A stretch of 14,786 nt of DNA from Flavobacteriales bacterium UBA3431 (GCA_002381225.1 DFSS01000024.1:1-14786), one strand, 5' to 3'; positions 5,285-13,524 are shown, counted from the stretch's first letter. Notes: generated from the sequence alone by a model not told the origin. Translations and numbers: made by a program.

Positions 5285-6979
5285 ATGGGGCAGAGGTGGA
5301 TTTTTGGGCTTTTGATCGCCCTATGCTTTAGCACCTCTGTTCAGGCGCAAGAAGTTCCAAGAGGGGCTTGGGTGCGCTTCGTTTCACAAGATTTAAAAGC
5401 ACTCAGCCTGTATTTTGAGGGCATGGCCATCTTGGAAGAGGGCCAAAAAGGCAAGCCCTTTAAGCTTTTTGATAAAGCCAAGGCGCGCATTGAGAAACGC
5501 GTGAATTCGGGCCAAATCAACAGCGGCGACCTATCCGTTTTGTTCAACATTGCGCGTATCACAGGGGACAACCAGGAGATTCTCCGACTCGGTCAGCTCC
5601 GACTCTATTTTGGGGATGGCTTTATGGACGAAGAGCTCATTTCCGTTTGTGCCCAAACAGCGTACAGCCTTGGGGATTTAGAGCGCGCCATCGTTTTCTT
5701 GAAAGCTGGCGACCGCTTTCTACCGCCCAACATGGAACGTACGGCAGCAATTTGCAACCTCTATGCCAACCTCGGTGAGGCCGATTCCGCCTTGGCCAAC
5801 ATGGCCCGCCTGTTTAAGTACCCTGAATTTGAAATCGACGCCAGCATCCGGTATTGTTTGCTCCTGAATGACTTTGGGCTGGACAATGAAGCCTACATCG
5901 CGATGGAGCTCCTGTTTCAGCGGTTTCCCGAGGCGCTCCCAGTCCAAATGGCACGGGCCAAGTTCCTCCAGGTAGGCCAACGCGAGGTCGAAGCGCAAGC
6001 TGCCTTCGAAGCGATATACAGGAATCTAGATTTTTCCGAAGAGGCCATCGCTGAGGATTTTTCCGTCATGCTGGATGAGCTAACGGGGGCAAACCTCCCT
6101 AAGGATCACGCCGCGTGGCAAACCCTGCTTCTCCTTTCTTCCAAGGCCTGTGAGGTCCGTCCAGAGTCCGCGCTACTCGCACGTGTTCGGGGGGATGTAT
6201 TGATCTTTCACGGCGACAAACGCGAAGCGATGGAAGTCTACGAGCACAGTCTCACCTTGCCGAACGGGGTCCTTTGGGAAGTGTATGAAAACATTTCGGT
6301 CACCCGACATGAGCTGGGAGATATGGAGGGCTATTTGGCCACCGCGTTTGCGGCCAACGAGGCCTTCCCCGATCACGAACGTGCGCCGCTTCTCCTCGGC
6401 ACGGCCCTGGACATGAACGGCCAGCCCCAGCAAGCCATCACCATTTTCCAATTGGGCCTCAAGCGTAGTCAGTCTCAGCATCAAGGCAACAGCCCCTTGG
6501 CGCCGGAGTACTACTTCCGTTTGGGCACGGCCTTCTTCCACGCGGGGGACTTGGAAAACATGTCTGCCTCCTTAGACCGTCTTCTGCTTTTCTTCCCCGA
6601 CCACGCGCAAGCCAAAAACAATTACGCCTACTACCTCGCCAATTTTGGGGTGCGCCTAGATGAAGCCTTGACAATGGTGGATGCTGCCCTGAAAGAACAG
6701 CCCGAAAATCCCAACTACTGGGACACCAAGGCGGTCGTTTTCATGAACCAAGGGAAGTGGGGCAAGGCCTCTGGAGCCATGGTTGAATGCCTCAAATTCG
6801 GCGGCGCCCAGAATGCAACTTCCTGCCTGCATGCGGCGCAAATTTTTTACCATTTGGACCGAAAGGAGGACATGGAAACCTTCCTGACCAAGGCTTTTGA
6901 AAACGGGGCCTCGGAAGAGGAAGTTGTCATCATCCGCAGACAGCTGCTTCAGTCGGGCCAATTAGAAACTGCGCTATGA
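5285..6979 (+). CDS. Secreted tetratricopeptide-repeat protein
   Basis: A 564-residue protein with a Sec signal peptide (hydrophobic stretch about 7-19, likely cleavage after SVQA at 18-21, leaving Q22 at the N-terminus), so probably periplasmic or attached to the outer membrane. The mature part is almost entirely alpha-helical with TPR-like helix pairs. The clearest are near residues 119-143, 299-323, 363-392, 408-437 and 443-497, the last containing AKNNYAYYLANFG and a YWDTKAVVF segment typical of TPR tandem repeats. TPR arrays bind partner proteins; no enzymatic motif is seen. It is tightly packed between the nucleotidyltransferase (1-base gap) and the DUF4292 lipoprotein (ATGA overlap), which suggests a scaffold role in envelope assembly. 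The partner is unknown. Confidence 0.85.
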   Translation: MGQRWIFGLLIALCFSTSVQAQEVPRGAWVRFVSQDLKALSLYFEGMAILEEGQKGKPFKLFDKAKARIEKRVNSGQINSGDLSVLFNIARITGDNQEILRLGQLRLYFGDGFMDEELISVCAQTAYSLGDLERAIVFLKAGDRFLPPNMERTAAICNLYANLGEADSALANMARLFKYPEFEIDASIRYCLLLNDFGLDNEAYIAMELLFQRFPEALPVQMARAKFLQVGQREVEAQAAFEAIYRNLDFSEEAIAEDFSVMLDELTGANLPKDHAAWQTLLLLSSKACEVRPESALLARVRGDVLIFHGDKREAMEVYEHSLTLPNGVLWEVYENISVTRHELGDMEGYLATAFAANEAFPDHERAPLLLGTALDMNGQPQQAITIFQLGLKRSQSQHQGNSPLAPEYYFRLGTAFFHAGDLENMSASLDRLLLFFPDHAQAKNNYAYYLANFGVRLDEALTMVDAALKEQPENPNYWDTKAVVFMNQGKWGKASGAMVECLKFGGAQNATSCLHAAQIFYHLDRKEDMETFLTKAFENGASEEEVVIIRRQLLQSGQLETAL

Positions 6980-7788
6980 ACCGACTTTCCCTGTTCGTAC
7001 TTCTGGCAACCAGCACGCTCTTGGCCAGCTGTGGCGCATGGCGAAAGACCCCAACGGATATGGCCTTGCACACCCCCCCTCCTCGCTCCAACGAATCGAT
7101 TGTCCTCGAAGCCCTCCAGGCCCAGTATGATATGCCGGCGACGGACTCGCTCTACTACCGCGCCAAAGGTTCCGCCCAAGTGGAGTATCCGGGCTCGAGC
7201 CAAAAGGCCCGCCTAGAGGTGCGCATCAGCGCAGAGCCCAATATGCCCCTTGTATGGCTGGACATTGCAGACCCCTTTGTGGGGTTCAAGCTGGCCCGCG
7301 TACAGGTTGATGCCGACAGCGCACAAGGCTATGCCCACATCGTGAACAAGGTGCTGAATGAGCCGATATCGCGCTTAGCCGATGCGGGGCTGCCCGTCAG
7401 CACCTGGGACCTCATTCACTTGCTGACTGCCGAGCCTATTGCACTGCCGACCTCTGTGGTAGGGATGTCTTTGACGGCCTCATCCGATGGCCAACAAGCT
7501 CTTTGGACGGTACGCTACCCCGTCTTGCGTGGCGACCATCAAGGAGAGCTGACCCTCGTGCTCACCCAGCAAGCGCCGCATCGCCTCCTTTCTCAAGAGC
7601 TCAAGGTCGACGCAATTCAAGCGCAGGCTCGGGTAGATTATGGCGTTTCAGGAAGCTGGGTCGCCCAATTCAAAGGCGCAGGTTCTGAAGGGCGATTGCA
7701 GTTTGAGTCCAGTCAATCGGGTTGGCAAGACGCTTCGCTGAGTTTCCCCTTTACCCTACCTTCGGGCTATGCGCGTGTGGAGTTCTAA
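6976..7788 (+). CDS. DUF4292-type outer-membrane lipoprotein
   Basis: A 270-residue lipoprotein: short positively charged N-terminus, hydrophobic core, and lipobox LLASC with C19 as the lipidated residue. After a linker of about 25 residues, the remainder is beta-strand rich (for example YYRAKGSAQVEYPG near 60-73 and VRYPVLRGDHQGELTLVLT in the second half). This fits the Bacteroidota-specific DUF4292 family, which resembles the LolA/LolB lipoprotein-carrier fold; the name rests on sequence character and conserved neighbourhood rather than a diagnostic motif. The start overlaps the TPR stop as ATGA, and the 3' end overlaps the EnvC-like gene by 20 bases. A role in outer-membrane or lipoprotein homeostasis is inference only. 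Confidence 0.75.
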   Translation: MNRLSLFVLLATSTLLASCGAWRKTPTDMALHTPPPRSNESIVLEALQAQYDMPATDSLYYRAKGSAQVEYPGSSQKARLEVRISAEPNMPLVWLDIADPFVGFKLARVQVDADSAQGYAHIVNKVLNEPISRLADAGLPVSTWDLIHLLTAEPIALPTSVVGMSLTASSDGQQALWTVRYPVLRGDHQGELTLVLTQQAPHRLLSQELKVDAIQAQARVDYGVSGSWVAQFKGAGSEGRLQFESSQSGWQDASLSFPFTLPSGYARVEF

Positions 7789-9034
7789 ACAAGTCCTTTG
7801 GTTGTTTGCCCTTGCGGCGATGAGCATGTCTTTGGCGGCGCAACAACCGACGCAAAAGGAAAAGCTCGAACAGCGAAAAACCCAGCTTCAGGATGAAATC
7901 GAGGTCGCCAACGGCATCCTCAAGAAGACCCAAAAGGACAAGGAACTTACGCTCAACCAGGTTCGGGCCCTCGATAAAAAAGTTCGCGCTCGGCAGGAGT
8001 TGATCCGCACGGTTCAGGCCCAAATTTCCAATTCAGACCGGGAAATTCGTCGACTCAAGAATGACATGGCGCGCCTCGATGGGGAGATAAAAACGCTCAA
8101 AGAAAAATATGCCGGCATGATTCGCGAAGCGCAAAAGCGCGGCACGCCTAGTAGTGCGCTGGCCTTTGTTTTTGCCGCGGAAGACCTGCAGCAGGCCCTG
8201 AAGCGGCTGTATTTCTTGCGTCAATACAGCGGCTTCCGTCAAACCCAAGTCGAAGAAATCAAGGCGCTCCAAGCTCAGAAGGCACAAGCCATTTTGGCCT
8301 TGGAAGCAGAACAAGGCCGAAAGCGCCAATTACTTGGCCAAGAAGTGGCCCAAAAGCAAGAACTCGTTGCTGAAAAGAGCCAGCAGGAGGCGGCGGTCGC
8401 AAAACTGAAGAAAAAGGAGAGTCAAATTGCGACGGAGATCAAAAAGAAGCGCTCCGAAATGCAAAAGCTCGAGCAGCAAATTCAGCGCATCATCCAGGAT
8501 GAACTCAAGCGTCAGCGCGAGGCCGCGCGCAAACAGGCTGAGGCCAAAAATCCAGGGAGCACCGCCCAAGCGGGAAGCTCCTCTGAATCCTTTGCCTTGA
8601 CGCCTGAAGGGGCTGCGCTCGCGAAAGATTTTGCCGCAAATAAAGGCAAATTGCCCTGGCCGGTGGAGCGAGGGATTATTACTCAGAATTTTGGTGAAAA
8701 TCCGGTTCCGGGAACCTCGGGTGTGACGATCAAGAATCCGGGAGTGGACATAGGAACCCCGAGCAAATCCCAGGTTCGTGCGGTTTTCCAAGGCGAAGTT
8801 TCTACGGTGGTCCGCATTCCCGGCGCCAATCGGGTCGTGCTTATCCGCCATGGAAACTACTTCACGGTTTATTCCAATTTGGAGGATGTTTTTGTGAAAA
8901 CGGGGGACAAAGTCAGCACCAAAGAGGCCATCGGACGGGTGGCTGCGGATCCCGAAACGGGCGAATCCACATTGCACTTTGAGCTGTGGATGGATACCAA
9001 CAACCAGGATCCTAAGCCCTGGCTGGGGCGCTAG
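7769..9034 (+). CDS. EnvC-like murein hydrolase activator (coiled coil plus degenerate LytM/M23 domain)
   Basis: A 421-residue periplasmic protein. The signal peptide ends near SLAA-QQ (residues 21-26). A long charged coiled coil spans roughly 28-118 and 155-260, interrupted by a GTPSSALAFVFAAEDLQQAL segment (125-144) that matches the hinge seen in EnvC/FtsX-partner proteins. A LytM domain follows from about 295 to 421. The zinc site is degenerate: N323 stands where the first His should be in the H-x-G-V-D motif (D327 is kept), and T401 replaces the first His of H-x-H (H403 is kept); H361 in IRHGNYFTVY is also kept. Loss of ligands is usual for EnvC-type proteins that activate amidases rather than cut peptidoglycan themselves. 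The ATG lies inside the DUF4292 gene; a GTG at 7775 is an alternative start. Confidence 0.85.
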   Translation: MRVWSSKQVLWLFALAAMSMSLAAQQPTQKEKLEQRKTQLQDEIEVANGILKKTQKDKELTLNQVRALDKKVRARQELIRTVQAQISNSDREIRRLKNDMARLDGEIKTLKEKYAGMIREAQKRGTPSSALAFVFAAEDLQQALKRLYFLRQYSGFRQTQVEEIKALQAQKAQAILALEAEQGRKRQLLGQEVAQKQELVAEKSQQEAAVAKLKKKESQIATEIKKKRSEMQKLEQQIQRIIQDELKRQREAARKQAEAKNPGSTAQAGSSSESFALTPEGAALAKDFAANKGKLPWPVERGIITQNFGENPVPGTSGVTIKNPGVDIGTPSKSQVRAVFQGEVSTVVRIPGANRVVLIRHGNYFTVYSNLEDVFVKTGDKVSTKEAIGRVAADPETGESTLHFELWMDTNNQDPKPWLGR

Positions 9035-9101
9035 AGTGCTCGGGCGTTTCCCGCGGGCTAGAGGGCTAGAGAGCTAGAGGGCTCGTGCATTGCGCTGAGG
9101 C
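9030..9101 (+). repeat. GCTAGAG repeat cluster and 29-base module
   Basis: GCTAGAG occurs at 9030, 9057, 9065 and 9073; the last three are in an exact 8-base period. The first copy contains the stop codon of the EnvC-like gene. The last copy begins a 29-base module (9073-9101) that recurs at 14758-14786 with 23 of 29 identical bases. The function is unknown; it looks like a dispersed intergenic repeat. Confidence 0.65.
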
Positions 9102-9109
9102 GTGTCTGC

Positions 9110-9121
9110 TTAAACGTTTAA
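9110..9121. repeat. 12-bp perfect palindrome TTAAACGTTTAA
   Basis: A perfect, AT-rich 12-bp palindrome in the convergent gap between the EnvC-like gene and secA. It could be a protein-binding site, but convergent gaps rarely hold operators. No associated gene or promoter is visible. Confidence 0.3.
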
Positions 9122-9223
9122 TCTCTTTTTCCCTTGAGCCCCATGGCGGACCTTCGCCGCGCGCAGGAACGTTGCCAAAAAAAATGCTAAAACCAGGACC
9201 TCCAACGAGCTGAAGGAAGGCAC

Positions 9224-9238
9224 GCTAGCTCTCTAGCC
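9224..9238 (-). repeat. Inverted copy of the GCTAGAG repeat next to the secA stop
   Basis: On the minus strand this reads GGCTAGAGAGCTAGC. Its first 14 bases (9238-9225) are an exact inverted match to plus-strand 9064-9077. The unit itself is a small hairpin (GCTAG-AGAG-CTAGC) lying 7 bases beyond the secA stop. The rest of the 9035-9245 gap shows an A-run at 9177-9184 but no convincing intrinsic terminator for either gene. Confidence 0.55.
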
Positions 9239-9245
9239 ATTTGGC

Positions 9246-12200
9246 TTACTCCTCCAGCAGCGTCCAGCCCTGGCTCAAAAGCGGTTCAGCGACTTTGTAT
9301 TTGACCTGCTTCTTTTCCCCAGACAAAATGTTGGCGACCGTGACCAGGTCATTGCGACCATATTTCTTGTCGTGGACGACCGGGGTTGTATTTCGGGGAG
9401 GGGGTGGCGTTCCGGGTTGGGGTGTGCGGCCTACACCCCGAGTGGGAGCGGTGGCGGGCTCACTGCCAGGCCCACTGGTTTGCAAGGCTTCGCGGCGAGG
9501 AGCGGGCGCGGGAGCGCGTCGAACAGACTGCGCTTGCGTGGCGGGATCAGCGACGGGCAAACCTGCGCGGAATAAGAAAGAAATCACGCTCTGATTCATC
9601 TCTCCCAGCATTTCACGGAAGAGGTTGAAGCTCTCGTGCTTATAGATCAATAAGGGATCTTTTTGCTCGTAGACGGCACCTTGTACATTTTGACGCAGGT
9701 CGTCCATGTTGCGCAAATGCTCCTTCCAGTTCTCGTCAATCATGGCGAGCACAATGCCTTTTTCCACGTCGCGCATCAAAGACTCCCCTTGGGTGTCGAC
9801 AGACTTTTGGAGGTGTGTAGAAACTTGGAGGGCGCGGGCACCATCCGTGAAGGGCACCAAGATGCGTTCAACGTTTGCTCCTTGCTCCGTTAAGACGTTT
9901 TGAAGGACAGGCAAAGCTTGCTGCGCCACGCGAAGGGACTTCTGGACATACTGCTGCATGGCGGCCTCGTAGGTCCGCTGGGTCAGTTCAGGGGACTTGA
10001 GGCGCTCAAATTCTGTCGAGTCCACAGGGGGTGTGATGCCGAAAGTCTCAAATAGGTCCAGTTCAAAGGCGTTGTAGGCGTTGCTGGGCTTTGTGTTTTG
10101 GATGAGCGAAGAAGCCAAATCGTAGGCACTGTTGGCAATGTCTACTTGCAAGCGTTCGCCGGATAGCGCATTGCGGCGGCGGCGGTAGATGCCTTCACGC
10201 TGTGCGTTCATGACGTCATCGTACTCAAGCAGGCGCTTTCGCATACCAAAGTTGTTTTCCTCCACTTTTTTCTGTGCGCGCTCAATGGACTTGGAGACCA
10301 TGGAGTGTTGGATGACTTCGCCTTCTTCGTGGCCCATTCGGTCCATAAGGCCAGCTATGCGGTCCGAACCAAACAAACGCATCAAGTTGTCTTCCAAGCT
10401 CACAAAGAACTGCGATGACCCAGGGTCTCCTTGGCGGCCTGCACGTCCACGCAATTGGCGATCCACTCGGCGTGAATCGTGGCGTTCCGTACCGATAATA
10501 GCCAAGCCGCCGGCGGCTTTCGCCTCGTCCGACAACTTGATGTCCGTTCCACGTCCCGCCATGTTGGTGGCGATCGTGACGGTACCGGGCCGGCCGGCTT
10601 CGGCGACGATGTCCGCCTCTTTTTGGTGCAATTTGGCGTTCAACACTTGGTGAGGAATCTTGCGCATGTTCAGCGCCTTGCTGAGCAATTCCGAGATTTC
10701 GACCGAGGTGGTTCCCACGAGAATAGGGCGGCCTGCATCGCGGAGGGTGATGATCTCTTCGATGACCGCGTTGTACTTCTCGCGTTTGGTCTTGTATACC
10801 AAGTCGTCGCGGTCATCCCGAGCAATGGGACGGTTCGTTGGAATAACGGTGACGTCGAGTTTGTAAATCTCCCAGAATTCGCCAGCCTCCGTTTCGGCCG
10901 TTCCGGTCATCCCCGACAGCTTATTGTACATGCGGAAGTAGTTCTGCAGGGTGACCGTGGCGTAGGTCTGGGTGGCGGCCTCAATGGTGACGTTTTCCTT
11001 GGCTTCGATGGCCTGGTGCAATCCGTCGGAATAGCGGCGGCCATCCATGATACGGCCCGTTTGCTCGTCGACAATTTTGACCTTGCTGTCCATGACAACA
11101 TATTCCACGTCCTTTTCAAACATGGTATAGGCCTTTAGCAGCTGGTTCATCGTGTGGATGCGCTCGCTTTTTTGGCGGTAATCGCGCAAGAGATGGTCTT
11201 TCTCCTGGGCCTTGGTCGCTGTATCGCGGTCCGACTTCTCGATTCGATCAAGCTCCGTCGACATATCGGGTAAAACGAAAAAGTCAGGGCTGGTCTGCTG
11301 GCTGAGGAGTTCGATGCCGAGGTCGGTGAGATTGACTTGGTTCTGCTTTTCTTCGATGGAGAAGTACAAGGCTTCGTCCACGATTTTCATTTCCTTCCCT
11401 TGGTTTTGAAGGTAGACCCCTTCAGTCTTTTGAAGGAGGGCCTTGTTCCCTTCCTCGCTTAAAAACTTGATCAGGGCTTTGTTTTTGGGCAAGGCACGGT
11501 GAGAGCGGAGCAATTGGAATCCGGCATCCTTGGTGTTGCCTTCCGCGAGGAGACGCTTCGCTTGCATGAGCGAATCTTGGGCCACCGCCTTTTGCTGGCT
11601 GTAGAGTTCGACCACAAAGGGCTTCAGCTCATTGAATTCGTGGCGATCGCCATTGGGGGTTGGTCCTGATATAATCAAGGGGGTCCGGGCATCGTCAATC
11701 AAAACCGAATCCACCTCATCGACAATGGCATAGTGGTGACCGCGTTGGACGAGCTCACTCATGTCGCGGGCCATATTATCCCGGAGGTAGTCAAAGCCAA
11801 ACTCGTTGTTGGTTCCGAACGTAATGTCCGCGGCGTAGGCCTGGCGGCGGCCTTCGCTGTTGGGGCGGTGCTTGTCGATGCAGTCTACGGTTAAGCCATG
11901 AAACTGGTAGAGCGGCCCCATCCATTCTGCGTCTCGCTTCGAGAGGTAATCGTTCACCGTGACCACGTGCACACCACGCCCGCTCAAGGCGTTGAGGTAG
12001 ACCGGCAAGGTCGCCACGAGGGTTTTTCCTTCCCCGGTGGCCATCTCCGCGATACGCCCTTTATGCAAAACGGTTCCGCCAAAAAGCTGTACGTCGTAGT
12101 GGACCATGTTCCACGACACAGGGGTGCCGGCGGCATCCCAATGGTTGTTCCAAACCGCCTGGTCCCCTTGAATTTCCACGGCACCCATCTTGCCGACCAA

Positions 12201-12608
12201 AGCGCGGTCAATGGCGCTGGCGGTAACATGCAAGGCTCCTTGAGACCATTGGCGTGCAGTTTCTCGGATGAGGGCAAAGGCCTCGGGAAGAATTTCGTCC
12301 AAAACGGACTCCTCTGCCACAATGGCTGATTTTGTCAGTTCGTCGATCTGGACGTAGTACTGTTCTTTCGCTTCAAACTGCGCCTCAGACTCGGCAAGGG
12401 CTTTCAGTTCGGCGATTTGGGCCGTTTGAGCGGCGGAGGCAGCCTGGATTTTGGCTTTGAATTCCGCGGTTTTTTCGCGCAGGGCATCGGGGCTTAGCCC
12501 GCGGAGCGCCTGCTCTGCCGCGTGAATCTTATCGATATAGGGTTGAATTTCCTTGAGGTCGTTTTGCGACTTATCGCCAAGGATCTTCTGGAGAAGCTTT
12601 TGAATCAT
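9246..12608 (-). CDS. secA: Preprotein translocase ATPase SecA
   Basis: The 1,120-residue motor that drives Sec-dependent export through SecYEG at the inner membrane. Walker A GEGKT is at residues 192-196, Walker B-type DEVD at 297-300 (then DDARTPLIISGP), and NBD2 carries TNMAGRGTDIKL and the QLRGRAGRQGDPG arginine-finger region. The protein is longer than E. coli SecA (901), as usual for Bacteroidota, with extra sequence in the N-terminal and preprotein-binding regions. After the helical scaffold comes a low-complexity Pro/Arg/Thr linker, then a GRNDLVTVANILSGEKKQ tail. The C-x-C zinc finger that binds SecB/lipids is absent. The start ATG at 12608 lies 8 bases after a TACTTTTG box, and MIQKLLQKILGDKSQND is a typical SecA start. 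Confidence 0.98.
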   Translation of the reverse strand: MIQKLLQKILGDKSQNDLKEIQPYIDKIHAAEQALRGLSPDALREKTAEFKAKIQAASAAQTAQIAELKALAESEAQFEAKEQYYVQIDELTKSAIVAEESVLDEILPEAFALIRETARQWSQGALHVTASAIDRALVGKMGAVEIQGDQAVWNNHWDAAGTPVSWNMVHYDVQLFGGTVLHKGRIAEMATGEGKTLVATLPVYLNALSGRGVHVVTVNDYLSKRDAEWMGPLYQFHGLTVDCIDKHRPNSEGRRQAYAADITFGTNNEFGFDYLRDNMARDMSELVQRGHHYAIVDEVDSVLIDDARTPLIISGPTPNGDRHEFNELKPFVVELYSQQKAVAQDSLMQAKRLLAEGNTKDAGFQLLRSHRALPKNKALIKFLSEEGNKALLQKTEGVYLQNQGKEMKIVDEALYFSIEEKQNQVNLTDLGIELLSQQTSPDFFVLPDMSTELDRIEKSDRDTATKAQEKDHLLRDYRQKSERIHTMNQLLKAYTMFEKDVEYVVMDSKVKIVDEQTGRIMDGRRYSDGLHQAIEAKENVTIEAATQTYATVTLQNYFRMYNKLSGMTGTAETEAGEFWEIYKLDVTVIPTNRPIARDDRDDLVYKTKREKYNAVIEEIITLRDAGRPILVGTTSVEISELLSKALNMRKIPHQVLNAKLHQKEADIVAEAGRPGTVTIATNMAGRGTDIKLSDEAKAAGGLAIIGTERHDSRRVDRQLRGRAGRQGDPGSSQFFVSLEDNLMRLFGSDRIAGLMDRMGHEEGEVIQHSMVSKSIERAQKKVEENNFGMRKRLLEYDDVMNAQREGIYRRRRNALSGERLQVDIANSAYDLASSLIQNTKPSNAYNAFELDLFETFGITPPVDSTEFERLKSPELTQRTYEAAMQQYVQKSLRVAQQALPVLQNVLTEQGANVERILVPFTDGARALQVSTHLQKSVDTQGESLMRDVEKGIVLAMIDENWKEHLRNMDDLRQNVQGAVYEQKDPLLIYKHESFNLFREMLGEMNQSVISFLFRAGLPVADPATQAQSVRRAPAPAPRREALQTSGPGSEPATAPTRGVGRTPQPGTPPPPRNTTPVVHDKKYGRNDLVTVANILSGEKKQVKYKVAEPLLSQGWTLLEE

Positions 12609-12616
12609 GGTAGCGG

Positions 12617-12624
12617 CAAAAGTA
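12617..12624 (-). promoter_or_regulatory. Putative -7 promoter element (TACTTTTG) for secA
   Basis: Exact TAnnTTTG match on the minus strand in the 58-base gap before secA, ending 8 bases from its ATG. The leader would be only a few bases long. No TTG was found at the -33 distance. Confidence 0.45.
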
Positions 12625-12666
12625 CAATCCTTGTGCCACCTATGCGTTTAGAAACGGATGGCAGAA

Positions 12667-12891
12667 TCAGTACTCTTCTTCGTTCCAAAGAAAGTCGTCA
12701 TCGGAGGGGTAGTCTGGCCAAATCTCTTCGATGGATTCGTAGATCTCCGCCTCTTCCTCCTCAATGGCTTGGAGGTTTTCTACCACTTCCAAAGGAGCCC
12801 CCGTACGGATGGCGTAATCAATCAATTCGTCTTTGGTGGCGGGCCAAGGGGCGTCGCTCAGGTAGGAAGCCAATTCAAGTGTCCAGTACAT
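12667..12891 (-). CDS. Small acidic DUF2795-like protein
   Basis: A conserved Bacteroidota protein of 74 residues, starting MYWTLELASYLSDAPWPATK. The first half (about 1-45) looks like the DUF2795 helical fold (KDELIDYAIRTGAPLEVVEN). The second half is very acidic (IEEEEAEIYESIEEIWPDYP) and ends NEEEY. The function is unknown. I chose ATG 12891; a TTG 12 bases upstream is possible but overlaps a -7 box. Its position between the adenosyltransferase and secA is, as I recall, common in Flavobacteria, which supports a real gene despite the small size. It has its own tandem promoter candidates. Confidence 0.88.
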   Translation of the reverse strand: MYWTLELASYLSDAPWPATKDELIDYAIRTGAPLEVVENLQAIEEEEAEIYESIEEIWPDYPSDDDFLWNEEEY

Positions 12892-12900
12892 AGGAAAATG

Positions 12901-12946
12901 CAAAAGTAATTTTGCGCAAATATATTCGTTTTCAAATGCTATGCAA
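12901..12946 (-). promoter_or_regulatory. Tandem putative promoters of the DUF2795-like gene
   Basis: On the minus strand, TTG (12946-12944), exactly 19 bases, then TATATTTG (12924-12917) forms the best -33/-7 pair in the window. A second -7 box, TACTTTTG (12908-12901), follows and ends 9 bases before the ATG. Two start points, one with a near-leaderless transcript, are therefore possible. Confidence 0.65.
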
Positions 12947-12963
12947 GTTCTTTTTGCAAAGGA

Positions 12964-13524
12964 TTAAGCAGTTGGTTTCCAAGGGATTTCTTCGGCCTTT
13001 AGATCCTGTGCAAACCAGCGAGATAGCGTGAAGAAATAGTCGCTCAAACGGTTTAAATAAGGGAGAATTTCAGCCGGTAGCGGGAGGGCGGTTTCGCGCA
13101 ATTCGCCCTCGAGCTGGGTGCACCATCGTTCGGCGCGGCGGCAAACCGTTCGGGCAATGTGGGCATGACTAACCAGCGGGTGGCCTCCAGGAAGGACAAA
13201 ATTCCGCAAAGGGGGCAAGTCGGCATCCATGCGGTCAATGCATGCCTCGAGACTCAAGACCCAGGAGGCATGGATGACAGGGAGCTTAGATTGCATGGCC
13301 TCATTGTCGTTGGCCATGTGCGAGCCGATGGAAAAGAGGTGAGACTGAATATCTTGTAATTCCGTCTGCAGGGAGGGCATGGCGGAGTCGCGTAGGAGGC
13401 CGACGTAGGCGTTGAGCTCATCCAATGTGCCATAGGCGTGCAGACGCAGGTCTGCTTTGGATACGCGCTGACCGCTGTATAAGCTCGTTTGACCGCTGTC
13501 CCCGGTTTTGGTGTAAATTTTCAC
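12964..13524 (-). CDS. PduO-type ATP:cob(I)alamin adenosyltransferase
   Basis: A 186-residue cytosolic enzyme transferring the adenosyl group of ATP to cob(I)alamin (or cobyrinic acid diamide) to make coenzyme B12 forms. Family motifs: YTKTGDSGQTSL (residues 4-15, ATP-binding), RVSKAD (20-25) with AYGTLDELNAYVG (30-42), the NFVLPGGHP (108-116) to HIARTVCRRAER (122-133) block carrying key Arg residues, and LNRLSDYFFTLSRW (157-170). I chose GTG 13524 because the family N-terminus M-K-I-Y-T-K-T-G begins there; upstream starts would run into the divergent peroxidase gene. A TACCTTAG box lies 4 bases before it. No corrin-ring synthesis gene is nearby, so it probably serves salvage or a B12-dependent mutase encoded elsewhere. 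Confidence 0.93.
   Translation of the reverse strand: MKIYTKTGDSGQTSLYSGQRVSKADLRLHAYGTLDELNAYVGLLRDSAMPSLQTELQDIQSHLFSIGSHMANDNEAMQSKLPVIHASWVLSLEACIDRMDADLPPLRNFVLPGGHPLVSHAHIARTVCRRAERWCTQLEGELRETALPLPAEILPYLNRLSDYFFTLSRWFAQDLKAEEIPWKPTA

Noticed and set aside
3883..5334. A 483-codon open frame on the minus strand
   Set aside because: It lies opposite dut and the nucleotidyltransferase, both of which have full sets of family motifs. Its translation resembles no family I know and it reflects the codon bias of the real genes.
9057..9080. A CRISPR-like array in the GCTAGAG units
   Set aside because: The units are 8 bases in direct tandem without spacers and there are no cas genes, so this is a simple short tandem repeat.
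9246..9400. SecA C-terminal truncation or frameshift
   Set aside because: The frame is intact to its stop and the non-zinc tail looks like a normal ending for this phylum, so no damage is inferred.
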